Of a DNA stretch of 16,449 nt, positions 8,201-14,746 are shown piece after piece. The position numbers and the translations under genes were made by a program. Position 1 is the stretch's first letter, and each line of letters opens with the position of its first letter. The notes under the pieces were generated by a model that ran no database searches, was not told the origin of the DNA, and saw only the letters and a list, made by a program, of their open reading frames with translations. Origin of the DNA: Flavobacteriales bacterium UBA979. Lineage in GTDB: Bacteria; Bacteroidota; Bacteroidia; Flavobacteriales_D; Sanyastnellaceae. The DNA lies in contig DBBR01000016.1 of NCBI GenBank assembly GCA_002292325.1, forward strand, positions 1-16,449, in the 5' to 3' direction.

Positions 8201-8832
8201 GCCTCTGTGAAAGGCACCGTCAGCCCCACGGCGCTGTCCCCGTCGCAATTGAGAACCGCATCGGCAATGTTCCAAGCCTCCTCCGGCCCGGCTAGTACCT
8301 CCAGCGAGTCCAGCGCAACATCCGCGCAACCGACCGGTTCGTTGAATAAAAAGGTGAGGGATGTGGCTCCGCAATCCGGCCATGCTTCCGGCACGATCGA
8401 TGGAGGCACGGGGACGGGAGCTTGTCCAATCCACTCCAGTTCAAATCCGCAGAGATTCAGGCTATTATCTGATGTAAAAACGAAGGTTACCGTACCCGAA
8501 TTGGCTGTTAGAGAGGCGGGAACGAATCCCGTGCCGGTGATGGTCGCCAGCAGGTTGCCCGAGCCAGCTAAGCCATCCCATACGGTGAGAAAATCGAAAT
8601 CCTCTTCGATGCACACCGAAGAAAGAAAATTGACTAAGATGGGAATGCCACTTTCCAGTTCCACGGCAAAGACGATGTTCTCGTTGGAACTGTATTCTTC
8701 TCCGTCGCCCGAATCGACCAGTTGACCTGTGCAGTCGGATACGACCAAATTGTCCATGACGTATTCGGCTTGGCTCCAACCCGTTGGGATCGCCATCGCG
8801 CAACACACCGCGAACAACAGCAGTCGTTTCAT
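5191..8832 (-). CDS. giant CUB/repeat protein with T9SS type B (gliding-motility-associated) C-terminal domain
   Basis: 1,213 residues from ATG at 8832, which overlaps the previous stop as ATGA and gives a clear signal peptide (MKRLLLFAVCCAMAIPTGWSQ). The longer frame upstream is not used: it would cover the preceding lipoprotein gene. Residues about 24-130 look like a CUB domain (Cys pair, DFLTVWDG, TITGTG, SGTVTFVFTSD). Residues about 130-245 form a second Cys-bearing beta domain. About six modules follow, opening with W-x-G at roughly 366, 447, 512, 581, 654 and 744 and mostly closing with a GC.D strand, so the period is about 65-90 residues. More Ig/PKD-like modules run to about 1,120. 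Residues 1126-1213 are the CHU_C/type B domain: FSPNGDLLND, VYNRWGELVWQS, NGWDGQW, VYAVKLILD. It should be exported by Sec, then by the T9SS, and stay on the cell surface as an adhesin or binding scaffold. The binding target is unknown. Confidence 0.9.
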   Translation of the reverse strand: MKRLLLFAVCCAMAIPTGWSQAEYVMDNLVVSDCTGQLVDSGDGEEYSSNENIVFAVELESGIPILVNFLSSVCIEEDFDFLTVWDGLAGSGNLLATITGTGFVPASLTANSGTVTFVFTSDNSLNLCGFELEWIGQAPVPVPPSIVPEAWPDCGATSLTFLFNEPVGCADVALDSLEVLAGPEEAWNIADAVLNCDGDSAVGLTVPFTEAMTGNCSWELMVPLGMRDACDSLHVFEVPFSASLAACPIQGTWTIEGTECIGECVNVFWQPAGCLEHLIQWSVGSTGTPIPSNELPDGVAAGISVCFQDADSVTLELMVEQPLNGLNETLMIAVAAQSIVFGSLLEEPICSASGDVELIVNPSGGTWDGPTYLEDETWWLDAGTAGISAASNGTNPPVQPLTYTTAEGCTLDTVISMQYVEAGLDLSTCLGGDPVALMGASNLPATWLGYSTPAGLFTPDSMGVFELIYASGGCADTIEVEVVPDQPPVDLGNICQTAGWQQFPAMNTIGYWTGPGANEEGFEPESIAPGPTTWLYQLVGCNQLAEANILAIDIGVESFTSCPEQAPFFPAPDAAPVGGSWTGPGIATNGWFNPGNAPEGWGQTLVYTASNGCPDTLIAHNITTDVASVFETCDGAPSVDLHDATISAVPWCGTWNGDWPGAGITPVVAGAGSSVGLSVSSWCDWSLHPDEVPPGLYTLTFTANTCSDALQLEVFPSELNLEPVVVCSDAEPLDLADEDWPMGGWWNGSGVNGTTGVLTPSAATSGWQDVSWTAPGGCVDDVQVNVEAWQQAAFNGLESIWCYQDQAWDPNLFPATGTSWTLDDEPMTDLWISSLDTGLHTLTIQWNGAACLSEDTVTFAMLPPLSVSLSVNDSTLCPGTATTAQAEAWGGRLPDVLPTWSWSNDGFEIATTTYVSDSSGYLVVTAMDGCSDPVQDSVWIEAIPAAVYALELGDTLCFGAPSSVLFTSSTPGYGLWWDGQFVDADWVNADTSQWVLNGAAGDQIPWQLNQLEHGCTTGSEAVPPAYSPVSAGFSVNPGTECIAWDFLPLQLIDYSQFATSGWWRIAESTINGAGTEVWGAPYTGNSTPTWMPEQPGEYTAFLQIENEGGCISTDTAHICIHAPVNWFLADQFSPNGDLLNDMLVVRSEPLDDFEMTVYNRWGELVWQSNDPANGWDGQWRNRPAPSAVYAVKLILDFQDGTRINAMQHVTLVR

Positions 8833-9287
8833 CGCAAGGTGTCTAAAATGAGAATGGTTTCTGAGGTCACTTCGTTTGATGCATTGCCGGCGCGATCGTA
8901 CAATTGAAAGCTCAATGTGGTGGTTTCTTGGTCGCCATTGCCCAAGAGAAACAGCGGTGGGATTTGCACCAAAAAGTCGCCTTCTATACTGAGCTCCATT
9001 TGATTGGGTGTCAAGGGTGGCACGTGATACCAATCGTCGGCGTTCAGGCGCGAATCCCTCACGCGCAAGGAGGCGGAGTCGGGATCAGCTTCTCCAATGT
9101 CGCCCTGCGCATCGCGGTAGTACAACGTCACTTCGATGGGGTGCTCATAGGCTCCGACCATTGTAGGAGTGACTTCCAAGATGGAAATTTCTGGAGCGAC
9201 AGGGGCGGGCTCCTCCGGTTTGCATGAAAACAGCAATGCTACAGCCATCGCTGCGAACCAAATCCGATGAAAATTCCTGTTGATCAT
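8829..9287 (-). CDS. small Ig-like lipoprotein
   Basis: 152 residues from ATG at 9287. This start overlaps the previous stop (ATGA) and opens with a lipoprotein signal: INRNFHRIWFAAMAVALLFSC, with lipobox LFSC and lipidated Cys22. The mature N-terminus CKPEEPAP carries acidic residues and Pro, as on lipoproteins exposed outside the cell in Bacteroidota. The rest is a beta-strand pattern with VTLYYRDAQGDIGEADPDS (an acidic DxxGDxG loop, possibly calcium binding) and LSFQLYDRAGNASNEVTSETI near the end, consistent with an Ig or cadherin-like fold; a related shape is common in Bacteroidota proteins of unknown function. No catalytic motif is visible. It lies between the cytochrome-like lipoprotein and the giant surface protein, with 4-nt overlaps on both sides, so its amount should track theirs. 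A bridge or adaptor role is possible but is inference. Confidence 0.75.
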   Translation of the reverse strand: MINRNFHRIWFAAMAVALLFSCKPEEPAPVAPEISILEVTPTMVGAYEHPIEVTLYYRDAQGDIGEADPDSASLRVRDSRLNADDWYHVPPLTPNQMELSIEGDFLVQIPPLFLLGNGDQETTTLSFQLYDRAGNASNEVTSETILILDTLR

Positions 9288-10240
9288 GGAATGTAAATGG
9301 AGTAGAGTGGAATCAAATACGGTTGGCTGCCCGGCCCGGGAATGGCAATGGCATTGGTGCCGTCGTCCACCGTGGCCTGAAGGTACCAAGTGCTCTCGGA
9401 AGGGAATCCCGTCAAATCGATGGTCACCCGGTGGCTGTATGTACTGGTACCACCGTAGAAATTGGCCGCATCAAATGTGAAAGGCTGGTCCATTTCCACA
9501 GCTGGGGCGAAGGTCAGACTGTCGGGAGAAGCGGCCAAGTGCAATCCAGCCACGAGCGCATCGAGCGGTGTTGAGTCGTCGTCGATGGCGAACCATAGAT
9601 CCACGGGTGCAGCCTCGACTTCAAGCCGGTAATTGGCCTCTGGATTGCGCAGGTACGGTTCTTCCAAGCTGCCCGAAGCGAAGCCACCGAAGCCTGTGAT
9701 TTGCGGGGAAAGATCACCCACAACTGGTTCATTGCCATTGACATCGAGTGCGCCGTTTTCGATCCAGGTTTCCAATGCTTGGAGGTATGCAGCCTTGTTT
9801 TCGTTCCAATCCGATTCCGGGTCCACAGACAAAGGCATCATGCCCGAGGTATTGGGAATGAACGTTGTCAATCGTTCAATCAGCAAACTGCTGGATATGC
9901 TCTCAGGTACGACCCGGAATTCAAAACTTCCCGCGGCATCATTCGAAATGACAGGATGCCAAACCAAGGTGTTCCAGGCAGAATTGATGGTGCGAAAATC
10001 AGGCTCAAACGTCCCGTCATGGCATCCGGAATTGGCACAGGTGGGCTGGAACATGCGGTCGTGAAGCCATGCAAACGTTCCCTCTGGAATGGGCGCCGTG
10101 GCATCGATAACGGTTTCCACTTCGTCAACATCGTCGTATGGATTGGGCATCGGATCGGGTCTGCATTGAAGCAGTGCAAGGCCTGATACCAAGACCATGA
10201 AGGTGCGGGTCAAGCGGCGATGTGGATGGTGAACACTCAT
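9284..10240 (-). CDS. lipoprotein with cytochrome-c-like CX4CH domain
   Basis: 318 residues from ATG at 10240, overlapping the previous stop as ATGA. The lipoprotein signal ends in LALLQC, Cys26. Residues about 50-165 look like a small cytochrome-c domain: FQPTCANSGCHDG gives Cys68, Cys73 and His74 (spacing CX4CH rather than CX2CH), SGMMPLS near 133-137 offers a distal Met before Pro, and YLQALETWIENGA closes with the usual C-terminal helix. This pattern is seen in the cytochrome-like domains (PSCyt1 type) that accompany DUF1501/DUF1549/DUF1553 genes. CX4CH is a known but uncommon heme motif, so covalent heme is probable, not certain. Residues about 175-318 form a beta-rich domain with many aromatic residues and no known motif (SHRVTIDLTGFPSESTWYLQ). 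It may carry electrons for, or sense redox state of, the envelope complex; that is inference from context. Neighbours are the DUF1501 gene upstream and the Ig-like lipoprotein downstream. Confidence 0.78.
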   Translation of the reverse strand: MSVHHPHRRLTRTFMVLVSGLALLQCRPDPMPNPYDDVDEVETVIDATAPIPEGTFAWLHDRMFQPTCANSGCHDGTFEPDFRTINSAWNTLVWHPVISNDAAGSFEFRVVPESISSSLLIERLTTFIPNTSGMMPLSVDPESDWNENKAAYLQALETWIENGALDVNGNEPVVGDLSPQITGFGGFASGSLEEPYLRNPEANYRLEVEAAPVDLWFAIDDDSTPLDALVAGLHLAASPDSLTFAPAVEMDQPFTFDAANFYGGTSTYSHRVTIDLTGFPSESTWYLQATVDDGTNAIAIPGPGSQPYLIPLYSIYIP

Positions 10241-11580
10241 AATTGGTTCAATAAACTTGTCGTTCCATTGGCCGTCATGCCGGCGGCTTGCACTTCGGGC
10301 TGAACGCCCAATAAATCCGCCACCGTCATCATGGTATCGGATACCAGTCCGACCGGATTGTTCTCGCTGCCGATTGAAAGTCCAGCTGGAATGGATGGTC
10401 CAGCAAGGAGCGTCCAAACGCGCAATGAATTGGTGTCGCTGTGATCATAGGAGAGCCAATCGTTTTGATCCAGGATGTTATTGGGCTGGAGGTTTCGACC
10501 GCATTCTGGGGTGCACAGCAAAGTCGTTTGACCAGACATTTCAGGGATGTCGGTTTGGATTTTATTCCACAGGTGTCCGACAGCATGGTCTGCACGGTGC
10601 AAGGCTCCAAGGTATCCTGAAAAGTTAGAGTGACAGGAATCCACCGCGCTCAGGTTGACCATCATGAAGGCGGGTTTGAACCATTTTAAAACCTCTACCG
10701 CGAAGGCCATCGTGTACAAATCACCGTTGTCTGTCACCGGAGGCAAGTCCAATGTACCTGCAGCGACTTTCGCGTACATCGCTTCCATGAATGCTTTGAT
10801 GTTTTGCTTTTCATCTTCAGAATTTCCGATGGAACCGCCAGCTGAGGTCAATGCCTGAAATTGCAAATCCAAGAAGGTTTGCAGTTTATACATTGGAGCG
10901 AGTTCGTTTTCGGGGTGGTAAATCTTCGCATCGGCCATGAATTGGGCTCCGATGTCGCTGAAGGTCACCGTAGGCGCGAAAAAATTACCCGCGTATTCCG
11001 CCCCGTAATCGGGATGGGCGCTGTGATTCAGGAGTGGAGTTGAATTTCCAATTCCGTTGCCTACAAACCAAGCATCCGTGGCTGAATAGCCCCCGTGGCG
11101 GCGCAAATACTCAAAAATGGTAGGGTTGATTGGGCGTTGCTTCAGTCCTTGTGTCGTTGTGGTCGATCCTTGAACCAGGCTGTTGAGCCCGCCAAAATGA
11201 CCCGCACTCAAGGCTGTGACCTCTTTGAACACAGTGCCTTGCGATTCCAATGAATTGGAAAGAATCGCGGGGATGGGATTCAAACCACCCGTTCCTGTGC
11301 CATAGACAATCTTGTTTTCAGGTGCTGCACCCGAAAACATATTGTACATGATATTTCCCGGATAGGGTTCGCCTTGGCTGTCGTCAAGGTAGCGCTTCAG
11401 GACCGATTCTTGCTGACGCACCCCACCGGCGAAGGCAACCATCACCACGTGCTCAGACGAGCGATTCCCTGTGGGAGCGAACAAGCGGCCGCTCGGCAAA
11501 ATGTACGGAGCAAAAGAAATGCCCGCAGCTGCGAGGCCAGTCTTCTTGATGAAGTCCCTTCGGGTCGTTGTCTTTTTCAT
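10237..11580 (-). CDS. DUF1501-type protein, Tat-exported, alkaline-phosphatase-like fold
   Basis: 447 residues from ATG at 11580. The N-terminus is a twin-arginine signal (TTRRDFIKKTGLAAAGISFA), so it is exported folded, possibly with a bound metal. The body resembles the DUF1501/sulfatase-like group: HVVMVAFAGGVRQQES near 44-59, KEVTALSAGHFGG at 119-131, PTIFEYLRRHGG at 153-164, LHRADHAVGHLWNKI at 327-341, CTPECGRNLQPN at 356-367 (counterpart of the usual EFGR..N), and SYDHSDTNSLRVWTLLAGPSIPAG at 377-400, where His380 matches the usual G-x-DHW metal His. A canonical sulfatase C-x-P-x-R active site is absent, so it should not be called a sulfatase. The activity of DUF1501 proteins is unknown; hydrolysis of a phosphate or sulfate ester in the periplasm is the family guess. 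Its stop overlaps the cytochrome-like gene by 4 nt, and its start shares one base with the previous stop (TGATG). Confidence 0.82.
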   Translation of the reverse strand: MKKTTTRRDFIKKTGLAAAGISFAPYILPSGRLFAPTGNRSSEHVVMVAFAGGVRQQESVLKRYLDDSQGEPYPGNIMYNMFSGAAPENKIVYGTGTGGLNPIPAILSNSLESQGTVFKEVTALSAGHFGGLNSLVQGSTTTTQGLKQRPINPTIFEYLRRHGGYSATDAWFVGNGIGNSTPLLNHSAHPDYGAEYAGNFFAPTVTFSDIGAQFMADAKIYHPENELAPMYKLQTFLDLQFQALTSAGGSIGNSEDEKQNIKAFMEAMYAKVAAGTLDLPPVTDNGDLYTMAFAVEVLKWFKPAFMMVNLSAVDSCHSNFSGYLGALHRADHAVGHLWNKIQTDIPEMSGQTTLLCTPECGRNLQPNNILDQNDWLSYDHSDTNSLRVWTLLAGPSIPAGLSIGSENNPVGLVSDTMMTVADLLGVQPEVQAAGMTANGTTSLLNQL

Positions 11581-12089
11581 CAGTAGTAACGGTATTCGTC
11601 AGATAACGAGAAGGACATGTAAACCAATTCTGGCGTCATGCCGGGATTGTTCAGAACAAATTCACGGACAAACGTTCGTTCCGCCTGCGTTGGAAAGCGC
11701 GTGTAAAACCGCAAATACGTTTCGTCGATGAACGCGTCCAGGTCATCCAGCATTTCCTCGCGTGTCTGCAGTTCGAGGTCAGGCTGGTTGAAGAAGTTGC
11801 TGAGAAGGACTTCCCTCGCGATGCTTTGATCTCCGATGGACTCAAAAACACGCGCCGCGTTGTATAGGTCGTTCGCAGGCATGCCGGCTTGAAATAAATT
11901 CGTGTGCACAATGGCAACCCACTGCTCATTCGTTTTCAGGCGGTCTTTGGTGGCAAAGCCCGGCGTCACTTCAAGGCCTTGCAATTCAAATGACACGTCT
12001 GGCTCGGGTCGGCAGCCGGCAGCCAAGAGGAGCAACACAATCAGCGTCATATACCCCGTTTGCGTGCGGCTAGAAACCAGCATATTCAT
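11580..12089 (-). CDS. lipoprotein with one R-x-P-T-x-x-E module
   Basis: 169 residues from ATG at 12089; ATG at 12083, two codons later, is an equal alternative. The long open frame further upstream is rejected because it runs inside the preceding gene. The signal has a hydrophobic run and lipobox AAGC (Cys26), then RPEPDVSF. The mature protein is mostly helical: TNEQWVAIVHTNLFQAGMPANDLYNAARVF, then AFIDETYLRFYTRFPTQAERTFVREF near 119-144, ending in VYMSFSLSDEYRYY. The FYTRFPTQAE stretch and the S-D-E-Y ending recur in the upstream lipoprotein, so the two look like relatives built from the same module. The ending recalls DUF1553/DUF4214-like proteins, in which a [ST].EY motif closes the domain. 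It overlaps the upstream gene by 14-20 nt and shares one base with the DUF1501 start. Function unknown; a structural partner of the DUF1501 protein is likely. Confidence 0.72.
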   Translation of the reverse strand: MNMLVSSRTQTGYMTLIVLLLLAAGCRPEPDVSFELQGLEVTPGFATKDRLKTNEQWVAIVHTNLFQAGMPANDLYNAARVFESIGDQSIAREVLLSNFFNQPDLELQTREEMLDDLDAFIDETYLRFYTRFPTQAERTFVREFVLNNPGMTPELVYMSFSLSDEYRYY

Positions 12090-12981
12090 CAGATTGTAGG
12101 ATGTAACGTTGAATGTCGGCCGTTTGCAGATTGAGCAGGAATTCAGTCGTCGCTTCAAGGACTTCTGCATCGGAAGGGTCACGCGCAAGAAAGCTTCGGA
12201 ATTGCCAGCGCACCATGCCTTCATCCCATTCGGGATTCCACACGACGGCGTGAATGTAACTCGGTTTGTCATTTGCCGACATGCCGAACAACAGGTTGGG
12301 TTGGTTGTACTCGATGATGTCGTAGGAAACATCAAATTCAGCTTGCGTTGGGAACCGCTGATACACGTCGTCAAACGTAGCATTGACAAAATTGAAGCTG
12401 TTCATGTTGATTTGATCGTATACGCCATTCCACATCATCCGCTGGCAAGCATCGCGTACATCGATTTCCTGGAATTCCATATCGACCGGACATTCGAGCA
12501 CGGCCAGATACCGCTCGGCTTGTGCCTGATTCAGTGCATAGCCAGCCCAATTGCCATTCAGGCTGTCGTTGACGGCCATGCCACGTGCAATTCCGTACCG
12601 TTCATTCAGGATGGCATCGGAAGCCCCTTCAAGGAAGCGTGCCTTGAGGTCTGTATAAAGTTTCTCGTGATACAGCGTTCGATAGGTTGTGCCGTCAAGC
12701 GAGTCCATGCCAGTCACCAGCGTATTGATTACGGCCAATCGGACTTCTGCGCTTAACGTATCGTTCTCCAAGAGCAAAACGTCACGGTCCATTTCATCAT
12801 CCGTTGGCTCGCGTCCAATGAGATCGATGTACATCCGGTTGACATAATTCTGAACGAGGATGGTTGAGATTTCGTCATACGGCGGAACCGGGTTATCGGG
12901 ATACACGAATTCTTCCGGTTTACAGCCGGACCAAGTGACCACCGCTAAGGCAAGTGCGAAAAGGAGAAAACGACAGGACAT
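12070..12981 (-). CDS. DUF1549-like lipoprotein, first gene of the operon, three R-x-P-[ST]-x-x-E modules
   Basis: 303 residues from ATG at 12981, the first ATG in frame. The signal peptide ends at lipobox WSGC, Cys20, followed by KPEEFVYPDN. Residues about 44-70 (NYVNRMYIDLIGREPTDDEM) resemble the opening of DUF1549/DUF4214-type domains. A second copy of the motif lies near 203-215 (FDDVYQRFPTQAEF) and a third near 263-273 (SFLARDPSDAEV), and the protein ends in YILQSDEYAGF. The middle includes Cys164 and Cys179 (ECPVDME, DACQRM), which could pair. No catalytic signature is visible. It is the first gene of a seven-gene unit and follows the SulP stop after 135 nt; no strong TAnnTTTG box stands out in that gap, so the operon promoter is unidentified. 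Proteins of this kind accompany DUF1501 proteins in Planctomycetes and Bacteroidota, with unknown function. Confidence 0.75.
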   Translation of the reverse strand: MSCRFLLFALALAVVTWSGCKPEEFVYPDNPVPPYDEISTILVQNYVNRMYIDLIGREPTDDEMDRDVLLLENDTLSAEVRLAVINTLVTGMDSLDGTTYRTLYHEKLYTDLKARFLEGASDAILNERYGIARGMAVNDSLNGNWAGYALNQAQAERYLAVLECPVDMEFQEIDVRDACQRMMWNGVYDQINMNSFNFVNATFDDVYQRFPTQAEFDVSYDIIEYNQPNLLFGMSANDKPSYIHAVVWNPEWDEGMVRWQFRSFLARDPSDAEVLEATTEFLLNLQTADIQRYILQSDEYAGF

Positions 12982-13116
12982 TTCGGTTTTGAGCTCGTTG
13001 TCTAATGTAAACAAAAACAAGCGATTGGAGGGAAAGGTTGCTCATGAAACCAGAATGACGAAGTCCATGGATTGCGTTCCATCCGAGCGGCAACCGTGAA
13101 ATTCCTCAGCTCCCCT

Positions 13117-14643
13117 TTAATCCACGTCCCGGACCAGTTTATACGTTGGGTCTTCACCGAAGTGGTTCACTTCGATGATGGCATCGGCCTTGTCCATCAT
13201 GGCTCGGCAATCCGAGCTCAAAGCTCGGATATGCACCGTTTTTCCGGCTGATTTGTAACGTGCGGTCAGCCGGTTCAATGCTTCAATAGCTGACATATCC
13301 ACCACGCGGCTTTCTTGGAAATTGAGGACGACATGCTCTGGGTCGTTGGCGATATCGAATTTGTCAGCAAACACGGTTGTGGAACCGAAGAATAAGGGGC
13401 CGTAGAGTTCGTAATGTTTCCATCCGTTTTCATCGATGTGCTTGCGCGCCCGGATTCGCACCGCATTGTCCCAGGCAAAAACCAACGCAGCGACAATGAC
13501 TCCGATCAGCACTGCCATGGCCAGGTTGTGCATGACGGCCGTTACCAGCGTCACGAGGATCATGATAATCACATCAGACCAAGGCATGCGTCGAAAGGTT
13601 CGGAGGGAGGCCCATTCAAAGGTGCCAATGGCAACCATGATCATGAGACCGGTCAACGCAGCCATCGGCAACTTTTCGACGATGGGTGCACCAAACAGAA
13701 TAAAGACCAAAAGCATGACGGAAGCCACAATACCGCTCAGGCGGGCCCGCGCCCCGGAACTCACGTTGATGAGACTTTGTCCAATCATAGCACATCCCCC
13801 CATGCCACTGAACAATCCACTGAGAATGTTGGCTGCACCCTGTGCGACGCATTCGCGGTTCCCATGACCTCTCGTTTCCGTGATTTCGTCCAAAATACTC
13901 AGGGTCAGCAGGCTTTCAATCAAACCTACGCCTGCAACGATTGCCGCGTACGGTGCTATGATGCCGAGGGTTTCCAAATTGAAAGGAACAATGGGAATAT
14001 GGAACGGTGGAAAACCGCCAGAAATAGACGCCAAATCCCCGACTGTTTTGGTGTCCAATCCGAAAGCGGCCGTGATACCAAAAATGACCAAGATGGCGGT
14101 CAGTCCTGCTGGGATTTTTTTGGTCAGCTTGGGCAAGAAAGCAATGATGGCCATCGCAAGCAATGTCAGAGCTCCAAACGTGGTGAGTTCTCCCATGGGA
14201 AGCCAATCGCCGCTTTCAGTTTTGAATTGGCTCAATTGGCTGCCTCCGATGATGATGGCCAGGCCATTTACGAATCCAAAGATGACGGGCTGTGGCACCA
14301 AACGCATCAATTTCCCCAGCTTTAAAAATCCTGCGGCAAGTTGGAAAATCCCGGCCAGAATAACGGTCGCAAAAATGTATTCAGGGCCCTCTATTGCTGC
14401 CAGGGATGCGATGACCACGGCAATGGCACCTGTTGCTCCACTGATCATCCCAGGCCGTCCACCCAGCACACTCGCGACAAGTCCAACCACAAATGCCGCA
14501 TACAGACCTGTCAAAGGACTCAACCCAGCAATCAAGGCGAACGCTACGGCTTCCGGTATCAGGGCCATGGCCACAGTCAACCCACTCAATACTTCAAGGC
14601 GGTAATCCACGGTTTGTCGGAAGTCAAAAAGGGCAATGCGCAT
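13117..14643 (-). CDS. SulP family anion transporter with C-terminal STAS domain
   Basis: 508 residues from ATG at 14643. An in-frame ATG lies further up at 14748, but it would put the start across the purT start and ahead of a promoter box, so the downstream one is chosen. Residues 13-395 contain the SulP/SLC26 membrane core: DYRLEVLSGLTVAMALIPEAVAFALIAGLSPLTGLYAAF, GRPGMISGATGA, GFVNGLAIIIGGSQL, GHGNRECVAQGAANILSGLFSGMGGCAMIGQSLINVSSGARARLSG. Residues about 410-495 are a STAS domain with VVLNFQESRVVDMSAIEAL, where DMS sits at the usual anti-sigma-antagonist-like loop. Likely substrates are sulfate or bicarbonate, possibly sodium coupled as in BicA; the sequence does not decide this. It diverges from purT across 103 nt. 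Confidence 0.95.
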   Translation of the reverse strand: MRIALFDFRQTVDYRLEVLSGLTVAMALIPEAVAFALIAGLSPLTGLYAAFVVGLVASVLGGRPGMISGATGAIAVVIASLAAIEGPEYIFATVILAGIFQLAAGFLKLGKLMRLVPQPVIFGFVNGLAIIIGGSQLSQFKTESGDWLPMGELTTFGALTLLAMAIIAFLPKLTKKIPAGLTAILVIFGITAAFGLDTKTVGDLASISGGFPPFHIPIVPFNLETLGIIAPYAAIVAGVGLIESLLTLSILDEITETRGHGNRECVAQGAANILSGLFSGMGGCAMIGQSLINVSSGARARLSGIVASVMLLVFILFGAPIVEKLPMAALTGLMIMVAIGTFEWASLRTFRRMPWSDVIIMILVTLVTAVMHNLAMAVLIGVIVAALVFAWDNAVRIRARKHIDENGWKHYELYGPLFFGSTTVFADKFDIANDPEHVVLNFQESRVVDMSAIEALNRLTARYKSAGKTVHIRALSSDCRAMMDKADAIIEVNHFGEDPTYKLVRDVD

Positions 14644-14670
14644 GGGGGTGGTTTGGATTGAAAAAAGGCG

Positions 14671-14678
14671 CAAAGATA
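14671..14678 (-). promoter_or_regulatory. -7 promoter box of the SulP gene
   Basis: On the minus strand this reads TATCTTTG, an exact match to the Bacteroidota TAnnTTTG -7 consensus, followed by C as is common in Flavobacteriia. The SulP ATG (14643) lies 27 nt downstream. A matching -33 TTG at the expected spacing is not visible, so this rests on the -7 box and its position. Confidence 0.55.
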
Positions 14679-14746
14679 GGCAGTGAATGAACGCCTCATG
14701 CGACCATTGAGTGCCAATCCACAAGGATGCATAGTACCTTTCTGGC

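Noticed and set aside
8087..8725. 212-codon plus-strand open frame opposite the CUB domain
   Set aside because: Ser/Pro/Thr-rich low-complexity translation typical of the shadow of a real gene.
8833..9033. 67-codon N-terminal extension of the giant protein
   Set aside because: It would overlap the Ig-like lipoprotein gene by about 200 nt and bury the clear signal peptide that starts at 8832.
12109..12756. 215-codon plus-strand open frame opposite the first operon lipoprotein
   Set aside because: Antisense to a gene with a good lipoprotein signal and operon context; no recognisable motif of its own.
12982..13116. Operon promoter search in the gap before the seven-gene unit
   Set aside because: Only TACATTAG (one mismatch) was found, with no -33 box at proper spacing, so I did not list a promoter.
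13414..14325. 303-codon plus-strand open frame opposite the SulP gene
   Set aside because: Its translation is rich in His, Asn, Gln and Arg with no domain or signal peptide, and it lies wholly antisense to a clear SulP gene.
14735..14742. TACCTTTC as a -7 box for purT
   Set aside because: One mismatch to TAnnTTTG, but the nearest TTG is 25 nt upstream (too far) and the transcript would start at or within the ATG.
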